Of a stretch of 10,590 bases of DNA, positions 4,901 through 10,590 are shown one piece after another. The notes below the pieces were generated by a model. That model worked only from the letters and a program-made list of their open reading frames with translations, was not told where the DNA came from and ran no database searches. Source of the stretch: Candidatus Woesearchaeota archaeon CG11_big_fil_rev_8_21_14_0_20_43_8 (GTDB lineage: Archaea; Nanobdellota; Nanobdellia; Woesearchaeales; CG08-08-20-14); contig PCVE01000119.1 in the NCBI GenBank assembly GCA_002762705.1, positions 1 to 10,590 on the forward strand, in the 5' to 3' direction. Within the stretch, counting starts at the first letter, position 1. Each line of letters starts with the position of its first letter. Position numbers and translations under genes: made by a program.

Positions 4901-6817
4901 ATGGATTATAGCTATCTTGTCAATGTATATGGGAAGCTTTCTTCTACTTCGAAAAGGCTTGAGAAGACGTATCATGTGGCTAAATTGATAGAGAAAGCAA
5001 GCGATACTGACCTTGACATGCTGATGCTTCTTTTGCAGGGAAAAGTGTTCCCTGTCTATGATGACAATAAGATCGGTGTGGCCGCGAAGCTTGTTATCAA
5101 AGCGATAAAGCTCGCGACAGGTTTCTCTGCAGATGAGATAGAAGATGAATGGAAAAAGACAGGAGACCTTGGGATCACTGCATCGAACTTTATCTCAAGA
5201 AAGAAACAGGTGACTCTATTCTCACAGGAACTTACGATCCAAAAAGTGTTCTCCAATCTTCGCAAGCTCGCGTCGATCGAAGGCCAGAAGAGCGTGAACC
5301 ATAAGATGCAATTGATCGCCGAGCTCTTGACGTCGGCAAGACCAGATGAGGCGCAGTACATCGTCAGGACTGTGCTTGAGGATCTTAGGGTAGGTGTCGG
5401 TGTAGGTACTCTTAGAGACGCGATAGTCTGGGCGATGTTCCCAAAAGTTGTTGGCATATTCTATAAATGCGCAGAGTGCGGTGGATGGATGCCCGACACA
5501 AAACTCTGTCTCTCATGCAAGAAGAGCGTCGACAACAGTTTCGTCGATATGGTAAATGCTCTCAAGGAAGAGAAGATAGTCATCGCAGAGTCAGACAACA
5601 TCGACAAGCTAGACCTTCATGATAAGAACTACATCCTTCCAAAGGATAAAGATTCCGCTCGACAGATCTATAATGCGATAGTCGAAGCAGTGCAGGAGGC
5701 GTATGATATCACAAATGATTTCGCGAAAGTCGCAAAAGCGGCAAGAGATGGTCTAAAGGATCTAAGGAAGATCTCGCTTGAAGTCGGAAAACCTCTCAAT
5801 CTCATGTTGTATCTCAAAGCCCATGATATAGAAGATGGTTTCAAGACCGTCGGAAAACCTGCCGCGCTTGAATACAAATATGATGGATTCCGTATGGAGA
5901 TCCATCGTGCTGGCGACGATATCACTTTCTTCACCCGCAGGCTTGAGAATGTGACAAAGCAATTTCCTGATGTCGCTAAAGTGATCCTCGATTCGACAGA
6001 GAAGACAGATTTCATATTGGATGCAGAGATCATCGGCTATGACAAGAAGACAAAAAGATATCTCCCTTTCCAAAAGATATCAAAACGTATAAGGAGAAAG
6101 TATGATCTTGAACAGATCCAGCTGGACATACCAGTGGTCATCAATGTATTCGATGTATTATATGCAGATGGGAAGACACTTCTGAAAGCGCCTTTTTCGA
6201 AGAGGCGTGAGATGATCGCGTCGTTGATAAAAGAGATTCCTGGGAAGATCGCTCTTGCAGAGCAGCTTGTAACTGATAATGTCGATGTTGCTTCGAGATT
6301 CTATCAGGAGGCTCTTGACATGGGGAACGAAGGCATAATGATGAAGAATCTGGATGGCATATACAAGCCTGGCGCAAGGGTCGGATATGGTGTCAAGATA
6401 AAACCAGTCATGGAGACGCTTGACGTCGTCATTATCGGCGCAGAATGGGGCGAAGGGAAACGATCCGGTTGGTTTACGTCGTTCTCTGTCGCAGTCCAGG
6501 ACGAAGATGGGAATCTTATTGATATCGGGAAGGTGTCGACTGGACTGAAAGAGAAAAAAGAGGAAGGCACTTCATATGAAGAGATGACTGAGCTGCTTAA
6601 TGGACTCATCACATCGGAGAAAGGAAAAGAGGTCACAGTGAAACCTGAGATAGTCATCGAGATAAAATACGAAGAGATCCAGAGGAGCACAAATTATTCT
6701 TCTGGTTATGCGCTTAGATTTCCAAGGTTTGTGAGGTTGCGTGAGGATCGCGGCAGTGATGATATCTCTGATATCTCTTTAGTAGAAGAGCTTTATGACA
6801 CTCAGAGGGGCAGATAA
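4901..6817 (+). CDS. lig: ATP-dependent DNA ligase with a four-cysteine insertion
   Basis: Seals DNA nicks using ATP, with a covalent lysyl-AMP intermediate; the replicative and repair ligase of archaea. The 638-aa protein has an N-terminal DNA-binding domain (about 1-300), an adenylation domain and a C-terminal OB fold. Motif I is EYKYDG with nucleophile K326, motif III FILDAE 371-376, IIIa FDVLYADG 417-424, IV EGIMMK 477-482, V KIK at 499-501, and VI RFPRFVRLREDR 606-617. All are intact. Between the GVGTLRDAIVWA helix and the VQEAYDITNDF helix of the DNA-binding domain lies an extra segment of about 60 residues with C190, C193, C203 and C206 (CxxC-x9-CxxC), which pushes K326 well beyond the 245-260 usual in archaeal ligases. 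The start ATG at 4901 follows a GGGGGT Shine-Dalgarno. An in-frame ATG at 4823 would translate the promoter. The stop overlaps the next start (TAATG). Confidence 0.95.
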   Translation: MDYSYLVNVYGKLSSTSKRLEKTYHVAKLIEKASDTDLDMLMLLLQGKVFPVYDDNKIGVAAKLVIKAIKLATGFSADEIEDEWKKTGDLGITASNFISRKKQVTLFSQELTIQKVFSNLRKLASIEGQKSVNHKMQLIAELLTSARPDEAQYIVRTVLEDLRVGVGVGTLRDAIVWAMFPKVVGIFYKCAECGGWMPDTKLCLSCKKSVDNSFVDMVNALKEEKIVIAESDNIDKLDLHDKNYILPKDKDSARQIYNAIVEAVQEAYDITNDFAKVAKAARDGLKDLRKISLEVGKPLNLMLYLKAHDIEDGFKTVGKPAALEYKYDGFRMEIHRAGDDITFFTRRLENVTKQFPDVAKVILDSTEKTDFILDAEIIGYDKKTKRYLPFQKISKRIRRKYDLEQIQLDIPVVINVFDVLYADGKTLLKAPFSKRREMIASLIKEIPGKIALAEQLVTDNVDVASRFYQEALDMGNEGIMMKNLDGIYKPGARVGYGVKIKPVMETLDVVIIGAEWGEGKRSGWFTSFSVAVQDEDGNLIDIGKVSTGLKEKKEEGTSYEEMTELLNGLITSEKGKEVTVKPEIVIEIKYEEIQRSTNYSSGYALRFPRFVRLREDRGSDDISDISLVEELYDTQRGR

Positions 6818-7767
6818 TGCGCACTGCGATTGTATATTCTAAATGCCATGTCCTGCATCATGATTCGGACCATCCGGAGAACGCGCGTCGGGTTGAGAGC
6901 ATACTTAAAAAGATTGATGACGAAGATCTGATCCTTATCAAATCACCTGGCCGTGAAGCTTCAAGGCAGGAGCTAGAGCTTGTCCATGAGGAAGATTTCA
7001 TCGATTTTGTGTTTGGGCTTGATAGCTTGGAAAAGAAAGACACTATCTATGCCACCGGGATGCTGACTAAAGATAATTATTTTTCAGATGATACGCCAAA
7101 GGCAGCGATCGCATCGGCTGGTTGTGTCCTTTCTGCTGTCGATCTTATGATGTCTGGAAAAGCAGATAACGCTTTTGCCTTATGCAGACCGCCTGGCCAT
7201 CATGCTGAAGCATCAGGCGCCATGGGTTTTTGCTTCTTCAATAATATCGCTGTCGGGGCGAGGTATGCGTATGAAAAATATGATCTGAAGAAGATATTCA
7301 TCCTGGATCTCGACGCTCATCATGGCAATGGGACCCAACATATCTTTGAAAGACGTGATGAGGTTTTCTATTGCTCGATACATCAATATCCTTTGTTTCC
7401 TGGGACTGGTAGGGATCTTGAGATTGGCTATGGAAATGGTGTCGGTCTGACCCTGAATATTCCTCTTCCACCTGGGAGCGGTGAGGATGACTATATGCGT
7501 GTGATGTCTGAGAAAGTCATCCCATCGATCGAATCTTTCATGCCAGATATGATCCTGGTGTCGGCAGGGTTTGATACGCATCGTCTTGATCCGTTGACTG
7601 ATATGATGCTTAAGACGGCCAGCTATGGAAAGATAACCCGATTGCTTAAAGACACTGCGAAAAGATTCTGTTCTGGCAGGCTCTTGTATGTGCTTGAAGG
7701 CGGCTATGATCTTTATGCCTTAGCCGATAGTGCGGTTTGTGTGCTTAGAGAGCTTCAGAAAGAGTGA
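6817..7767 (+). CDS. Histone deacetylase family (class II / acetoin-utilisation type) amidohydrolase
   Basis: A zinc-dependent deacetylase of 316 aa in the arginase/deacetylase fold. RPPGHHA carries the catalytic His pair H128/H129. DLDAHHGNGT supplies zinc ligands D166 and H168, D253 in SAGFD is the third ligand, and Y297 in EGGYD is the transition-state tyrosine. All active-site residues are present, and the length fits the bacterial/archaeal family. Possible substrates are acetyl-lysine on proteins such as Alba, acetylated polyamines, or small N-acetyl compounds; sequence alone does not decide. Its ATG overlaps the ligase stop by one base (TAATG), with AGGGG upstream, so the two are very likely translationally coupled. 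Confidence 0.92.
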   Translation: MRTAIVYSKCHVLHHDSDHPENARRVESILKKIDDEDLILIKSPGREASRQELELVHEEDFIDFVFGLDSLEKKDTIYATGMLTKDNYFSDDTPKAAIASAGCVLSAVDLMMSGKADNAFALCRPPGHHAEASGAMGFCFFNNIAVGARYAYEKYDLKKIFILDLDAHHGNGTQHIFERRDEVFYCSIHQYPLFPGTGRDLEIGYGNGVGLTLNIPLPPGSGEDDYMRVMSEKVIPSIESFMPDMILVSAGFDTHRLDPLTDMMLKTASYGKITRLLKDTAKRFCSGRLLYVLEGGYDLYALADSAVCVLRELQKE

Positions 7768-7796
7768 TTTTTGTTAGTATGGTTCAGTGATTACTT

Positions 7797-7814
7797 ACGA
7801 AAGGTTTATAAACC
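7797..7814 (+). promoter_or_regulatory. Strong BRE/TATA promoter of the HD-GYP gene
   Basis: TTACGAAAGGTTTATAAACC joins a BRE-like CGAAAG to a TATA box; GGTTTATAAACC (7803-7814) is a perfect palindrome. Its centre lies about 28 bases before the ATG at 7837, the spacing of a leaderless transcript. It is the clearest archaeal promoter in the window. Confidence 0.7.
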
Positions 7815-7836
7815 CAGTCATGAACCATTCCCCATA

Positions 7837-8511
7837 ATGGTACGGGTAACATCGTATACTATAACTCCTGAATTGGAAAGATTAAAGCTAGAAAGAAGTA
7901 GCACTTTTCAGCATTCTCATGAAGTGGCGGATCTCTCTCTGAAGGTCTATCATGGTCTTAAAAGATATTGTCATGCTGGACCTTCTTTTATAGAACGTGT
8001 CGTTGGTATATTCAACGGAGACATGGGACGATTCAATCATATCTGTTTTGAATTAGATTATCTGGGTGAACAAGATATGCTTGATGGCGCGATGTATCAT
8101 GATATCGGAAAGCTCTGTCTTGATGATGACATGCTTGTGCAGAGATCCAATCTGCGCGAATGGGAAAGAAAAGAGATCGAGACACATTCACAGCATGGAT
8201 ATGAGATGATGAAAAATTTTTTTTCTCAACGAGGCGATGTCCTTGATTGCATTCTTTATCATCATGAATCATACAATGGAAAAGGTTATCCTACAAGATT
8301 GAAGGCAGAAGACATACCCTTATGTGCAAGAATAGTCACTGTCGCAGATCATTTCGATGCCATGACACACAGGCCAAGCTTTGATGAGAACAACAATGTG
8401 CTCTCTCCAAAAGAAGTCGGCGAGGCTTTAGTTGAGATGACCAAGATGAAGAAGAAATACGATCCTTTGGTCTTCATGATCTTCAAACAGGTCGTCTCTT
8501 CCAAAAAATAA
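7837..8511 (+). CDS. HD-GYP domain phosphohydrolase
   Basis: A 224-aa single-domain HD-GYP protein. Bacterial relatives hydrolyse cyclic di-GMP or related cyclic dinucleotides using two or three metals. The first conserved histidine is probably H26 or H28 in FQHSHEVADLSL, then HDIGK 88-92, H117 in ETHSQHGYEMM, HHE 142-144, NGKGYP 147-152 and VADHFDAMT 169-177. All diagnostic elements are present. The distance from the first histidine to HDIGK is about 60 residues, roughly 25-30 more than usual, so there is an extra loop or helix (about 45-75). There is no REC, PAS or membrane domain. The ATG at 7837 is chosen because a strong TATA box lies 28 bases upstream; an in-frame TTG at 7771 with GTGAT upstream would span that promoter. 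The substrate in an archaeon is unknown. Confidence 0.87.
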   Translation: MVRVTSYTITPELERLKLERSSTFQHSHEVADLSLKVYHGLKRYCHAGPSFIERVVGIFNGDMGRFNHICFELDYLGEQDMLDGAMYHDIGKLCLDDDMLVQRSNLREWERKEIETHSQHGYEMMKNFFSQRGDVLDCILYHHESYNGKGYPTRLKAEDIPLCARIVTVADHFDAMTHRPSFDENNNVLSPKEVGEALVEMTKMKKKYDPLVFMIFKQVVSSKK

Positions 8512-8515
8512 TTCT

Positions 8516-8540
8516 AAAAATATCAACAAGTCAGCTTGAT
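8516..8540 (-). terminator. Hairpin terminator between convergent genes
   Basis: ATCAA at 8522-8526 pairs with TTGAT at 8536-8540; an alternative stem is CAAG/CTTG inside it. On the minus strand the stem is followed by ATTTTT (8521-8516), as expected for termination of the dehydrogenase gene. The gap between the convergent genes is only 35 bases, so it may serve both. Confidence 0.45.
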
Positions 8541-8546
8541 TCATCT

Positions 8547-9698
8547 CTATTTGGCAAGACGCTCTTCGACAGTGAGGTTGATTCCCCGTGCTTGGAATTG
8601 CTTGATAAATTCCTGTGTCGGGACGCAGGTCTCCTGTGGTATCGCGCCTCTCTGCTTGATATCTCCTCTTGCCATCATCAGGTTTATGATGCTCGCAGAG
8701 AACGCGGTCATACGTGCCATCGATGTGAGTCCTGTCGTATGATCCTTATAGTCGATGCATTCATAGACTCTTTCTTTGTCGACGCCATTGACTGTCGAAA
8801 CAGCAGTCCATCTTGATAGACTGACATCATCACCTTCATAGCCGCACTGTTCCATCAGCATCTTCTCAAGAAGCCCCCTTGGCCGCACTATCTTGCCATC
8901 GACCTTGAGCAGGTCATCGCTTGCCATGCCGAAATCAAGAAGGTTCTTGACAATGTCTCTATGTCCAAGATACCTGATAGTCTTGTTGTCGAAATTGTTG
9001 ACCTTTCCTATCATGGTGTAAGGTATTGTCGATTCACCACCAGATGTGTTGAATGCTTCCATTTTTCCGAATGGGGATGGGAAATCAATGAATTCGTAGC
9101 CTTCCATCGGATTGACAACTTCTCTTTTTCCATCTGTTATCTTTATGACTGGTTCGATATATTCATTCACGAGTCCTGTCGCTGAGAATACTATCATGTA
9201 ATTTAGAAACCCCTTTGGAATCACAGGAAGCCCGCCTTCTCTTGCAGAGAATGATTTGAGATGCCCAAAATGATTCACTGCGTCTGCGATGATCAGACTC
9301 GGCATTCCTGGCGCATACCCTGTGTCTGGAATTATCAATGATCCTGCTTGCTGTGCCTGACCATCCAGCTTGAGCTGTTTCTGAACGACAGTATTATTGC
9401 CGCCAAGGTCGCTGAAATTCGTGCCTGCCGCGATCGCCGCGAGCGCAAACTCAAGATTGTGCTGATAAGTAGTGCAGCCAAGGACCGCATCTTTACATTT
9501 GAATAATTTGACATTGCCATCGAAATCAGTAGCATTTGCTTTATGTGGGATAACTTTGTTTGGATCGACAAAATCAGCGACAGCGACAGCTCTTGTGTAA
9601 TCACAATCAGCGATATGTACTTTATCTACACCAAATTTGACAGCGTCATAGACTGCTGCTTTTCCCATCATACCTGCACCATACACTAATGTTTCCAT
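8547..9698 (-). CDS. Saccharopine dehydrogenase family oxidoreductase (lysine 6-dehydrogenase-like)
   Basis: An NAD(P)-dependent oxidoreductase of 383 aa, cytosolic. The Rossmann nucleotide-binding loop GAGMMG is at 7-12, with an acidic residue pair after the second strand (HIADCD) suggesting NAD preference. GCTTYQHNLEFALAAIAAGTNFSDLGG and DTGYAPGMPSLI follow, as in the saccharopine dehydrogenase / Lys9 family. The length matches lysine 6-dehydrogenases, but saccharopine reductase or carboxynorspermidine-type activities cannot be excluded, and neighbours give no pathway. The ATG at 9698 has the best Shine-Dalgarno in the window, AGGAGGGATCA (minus strand, 9711-9701). It converges on the HD-GYP gene and is divergent from the ferritin-like pair. 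Confidence 0.82.
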   Translation of the reverse strand: METLVYGAGMMGKAAVYDAVKFGVDKVHIADCDYTRAVAVADFVDPNKVIPHKANATDFDGNVKLFKCKDAVLGCTTYQHNLEFALAAIAAGTNFSDLGGNNTVVQKQLKLDGQAQQAGSLIIPDTGYAPGMPSLIIADAVNHFGHLKSFSAREGGLPVIPKGFLNYMIVFSATGLVNEYIEPVIKITDGKREVVNPMEGYEFIDFPSPFGKMEAFNTSGGESTIPYTMIGKVNNFDNKTIRYLGHRDIVKNLLDFGMASDDLLKVDGKIVRPRGLLEKMLMEQCGYEGDDVSLSRWTAVSTVNGVDKERVYECIDYKDHTTGLTSMARMTAFSASIINLMMARGDIKQRGAIPQETCVPTQEFIKQFQARGINLTVEERLAK

Positions 9699-9734
9699 AA
9701 TGATCCCTCCTAATAATTTAATCTGGTTAGATGG

Positions 9735-9758
9735 ATTTTATCGAGATTCATAAATGTT
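9735..9758 (-). promoter_or_regulatory. Candidate TATA elements of the dehydrogenase gene
   Basis: On the minus strand, CATTTATGAATC and, nearer the gene, CGATAAAATCC are both suitably placed. Either gives a short leader containing the strong Shine-Dalgarno. I cannot choose between them. Confidence 0.3.
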
Positions 9759-9765
9759 ACGACAA

Positions 9766-9836
9766 TATGAGGTATGGGCTGTGGGCTATGAGCTATTGGG
9801 TGTGAGTTGTGGTGTGTGGTGTGTGTGTTATGATGG
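9766..9836. repeat. G/T-rich low-complexity tract
   Basis: The plus strand here is almost devoid of C and built from degenerate units such as GGGCT-GTGGGCTATGAGCTAT followed by TGTGG and (TG)n runs. There is no ORF with coding character. It sits between the divergent promoters of the dehydrogenase and the ferritin-like pair. Origin by slippage is likely. Confidence 0.6.
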
Positions 9837-9847
9837 TTCAACAAGAA

Positions 9848-9854
9848 TTATAAA
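9848..9854 (+). promoter_or_regulatory. TATA box of the ferritin-like gene pair, leaderless spacing
   Basis: TTATAAA, preceded by the purine-rich CAAGAA as a BRE, is centred 27 bases before the ATG at 9878. No Shine-Dalgarno lies between, so a leaderless mRNA is expected. Confidence 0.55.
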
Positions 9855-9877
9855 CTCTTTATCCCAAGAGACATCTT

Positions 9878-10366
9878 ATGACTCCAGAAATGATCGCAGT
9901 GCTTGAAGCAGCAATCGAACTTGAGCAAAAAGAGCATGAGATGTATTGCAAGCTACTTGAGATGGCAGAGACACAGAACTGCAAGACATTCTTCAAAGAG
10001 CTGTCAGTCGAAGAGCTGAAGCATGAAGAGCTGCTGAAAGAATGCGTCCGCACTGGAAAAGACATGGACGATGTGAAAAAAGAGAAGTATCGTGATTATA
10101 TAATCGAACTCGATGTCGCGAGCATGCTTGATGCGTTCCATGATATAAGTGATCTGGAAAAAGGATTTGAGATCGCGATAAAGCAAGAGGTGGCGACGCA
10201 GAAACTGTATGCTGCATTGATCGAAAGGACTGCGTCTCTTAGCCTGAAACGGCTTCTAAAACAATTGCAAGAAGAAGAGAACAAGCATGAAAGATTGCTT
10301 CTGCGTGAGCATGGGAAGCTGTTTCATCCGGATCAGGTCGAAGAGGATGGAGAAGATGAGATCTGA
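9878..10366 (+). CDS. Ferritin-like diiron protein (rubrerythrin-type four-helix bundle)
   Basis: A 162-aa protein made almost wholly of amphipathic helices, with the diiron pattern E..ExxH..E..ExxH of the ferritin-like superfamily: E16 in AIELEQKEHEMY, E46/H49 in EELKHE, E104 in AIKQEVATQKLY and E134/H137 in EENKHE. Relatives are rubrerythrin-like proteins active in peroxide or iron handling. There is no C-terminal rubredoxin domain: the tail is acidic (VEEDGEDEI) and lacks CxxC, so an external electron donor or another role is needed. The start is fixed by a TATA box 27 bases upstream. The stop overlaps the next gene by 11 bases, and that gene encodes a paralogue. Function beyond diiron binding is inferred. 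Confidence 0.85.
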   Translation: MTPEMIAVLEAAIELEQKEHEMYCKLLEMAETQNCKTFFKELSVEELKHEELLKECVRTGKDMDDVKKEKYRDYIIELDVASMLDAFHDISDLEKGFEIAIKQEVATQKLYAALIERTASLSLKRLLKQLQEEENKHERLLLREHGKLFHPDQVEEDGEDEI

Positions 10367-10590
10367 TCTTGAGCATGATGTTGGTCGGGCGATAAAGCTC
10401 GAACGTGAAGCGTATGATCTTTATATGGAATTGCTTGGCAAGTCGAAGACCCGTAATACCCAGGATCTGTTTAGCGAATTCGCGAAGCAGGAACTGAAAC
10501 ATGAATCTCTTCTGAAAGCATTTCTGCAGTTTGAGGATTTTGAGAAAGCGAAGAAACGTATCAAGGCAGAATTCGAAGGTTTCTGCGCGA
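10356..10590 (+). CDS. Second ferritin-like diiron protein, partial (runs off the right edge)
   Basis: The ATG at 10356 opens a frame that stays open to the window end (78 codons seen). The product aligns without gaps to the N-terminal half of the preceding protein: E16 in RAIKLEREAYDLY and E46/H49 in QELKHE fall at exactly the same residue numbers. The start lies inside the end of the upstream gene (11-base overlap, different frame), with GGA-GAAG just before it as a Shine-Dalgarno, so translational coupling is likely. The second half with the other two metal ligands is outside the window. Confidence 0.8.
   Translation, partial: MRSDLEHDVGRAIKLEREAYDLYMELLGKSKTRNTQDLFSEFAKQELKHESLLKAFLQFEDFEKAKKRIKAEFEGFCA

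Noticed and set aside
7771..7836. HD-GYP start at TTG 7771 with GTGAT upstream
   Set aside because: The extension would translate a strong BRE/TATA promoter placed at leaderless distance from ATG 7837. It is kept only as a minor possibility.
8961..9185. Plus-strand open frames inside the dehydrogenase gene
   Set aside because: They are the reverse-strand shadow of a well-supported 383-aa enzyme and show no recognisable motif or ribosome-binding site.

Overview
The window is archaeal chromosomal DNA. It carries ribosomal proteins eL33 (L35Ae) and eS17, which bacteria lack, and the chromatin protein Alba. It also has archaeal BRE/TATA promoters, several placed so that transcripts would start at or within a few bases of the start codon. 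Moderate G+C, compact spacing, a bacterial-looking PgsA and an HD-GYP protein would suit a DPANN lineage (for example Woesearchaeota-like), but that placement is inference only.

Layout: positions 1-41 hold two strong hairpins that look like part of a structured RNA cut by the window edge. Two minus-strand genes follow: a HhH-GPD DNA glycosylase of the MagIII/EndoIII type without iron-sulfur cysteines (112-810), and a HAD hydrolase (1020-1838). A divergent intergenic region of 278 bases leads into a long plus-strand series: eL33, eS17, Alba, adenine phosphoribosyltransferase, a CDP-alcohol phosphatidyltransferase (PgsA type), SurE, ATP-dependent DNA ligase, a histone-deacetylase-family enzyme and an HD-GYP phosphohydrolase (2117-8511). 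A saccharopine-dehydrogenase-family gene on the minus strand (8547-9698) converges on it. After a G/T-rich spacer, two overlapping paralogous ferritin-like genes run off the right edge.

The plus-strand series is probably several transcription units: eL33-eS17(-alba-apt), pgsA, surE, ligase-deacetylase, and HD-GYP. Each has its own TATA-like element where the gap allows. Themes are translation, chromatin and DNA maintenance (glycosylase, Alba, ligase, deacetylase), nucleotide salvage (Apt, SurE), lipid head-group synthesis (PgsA) and iron/oxidative stress (ferritin-like pair). Several starts are revised here from promoter and Shine-Dalgarno positions: eL33 ATG 2117, apt TTG 2963, surE ATG 4066, ligase ATG 4901, HD-GYP ATG 7837.

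No CRISPR array, insertion sequence, prophage or obvious new defence system was seen. The points most worth a second look are a four-cysteine zinc-ribbon-like insertion inside the DNA-binding domain of the ligase, the HD-GYP protein with an enlarged spacer ahead of its HD motif, the ferritin-like gene pair, and the hairpins at the left edge.
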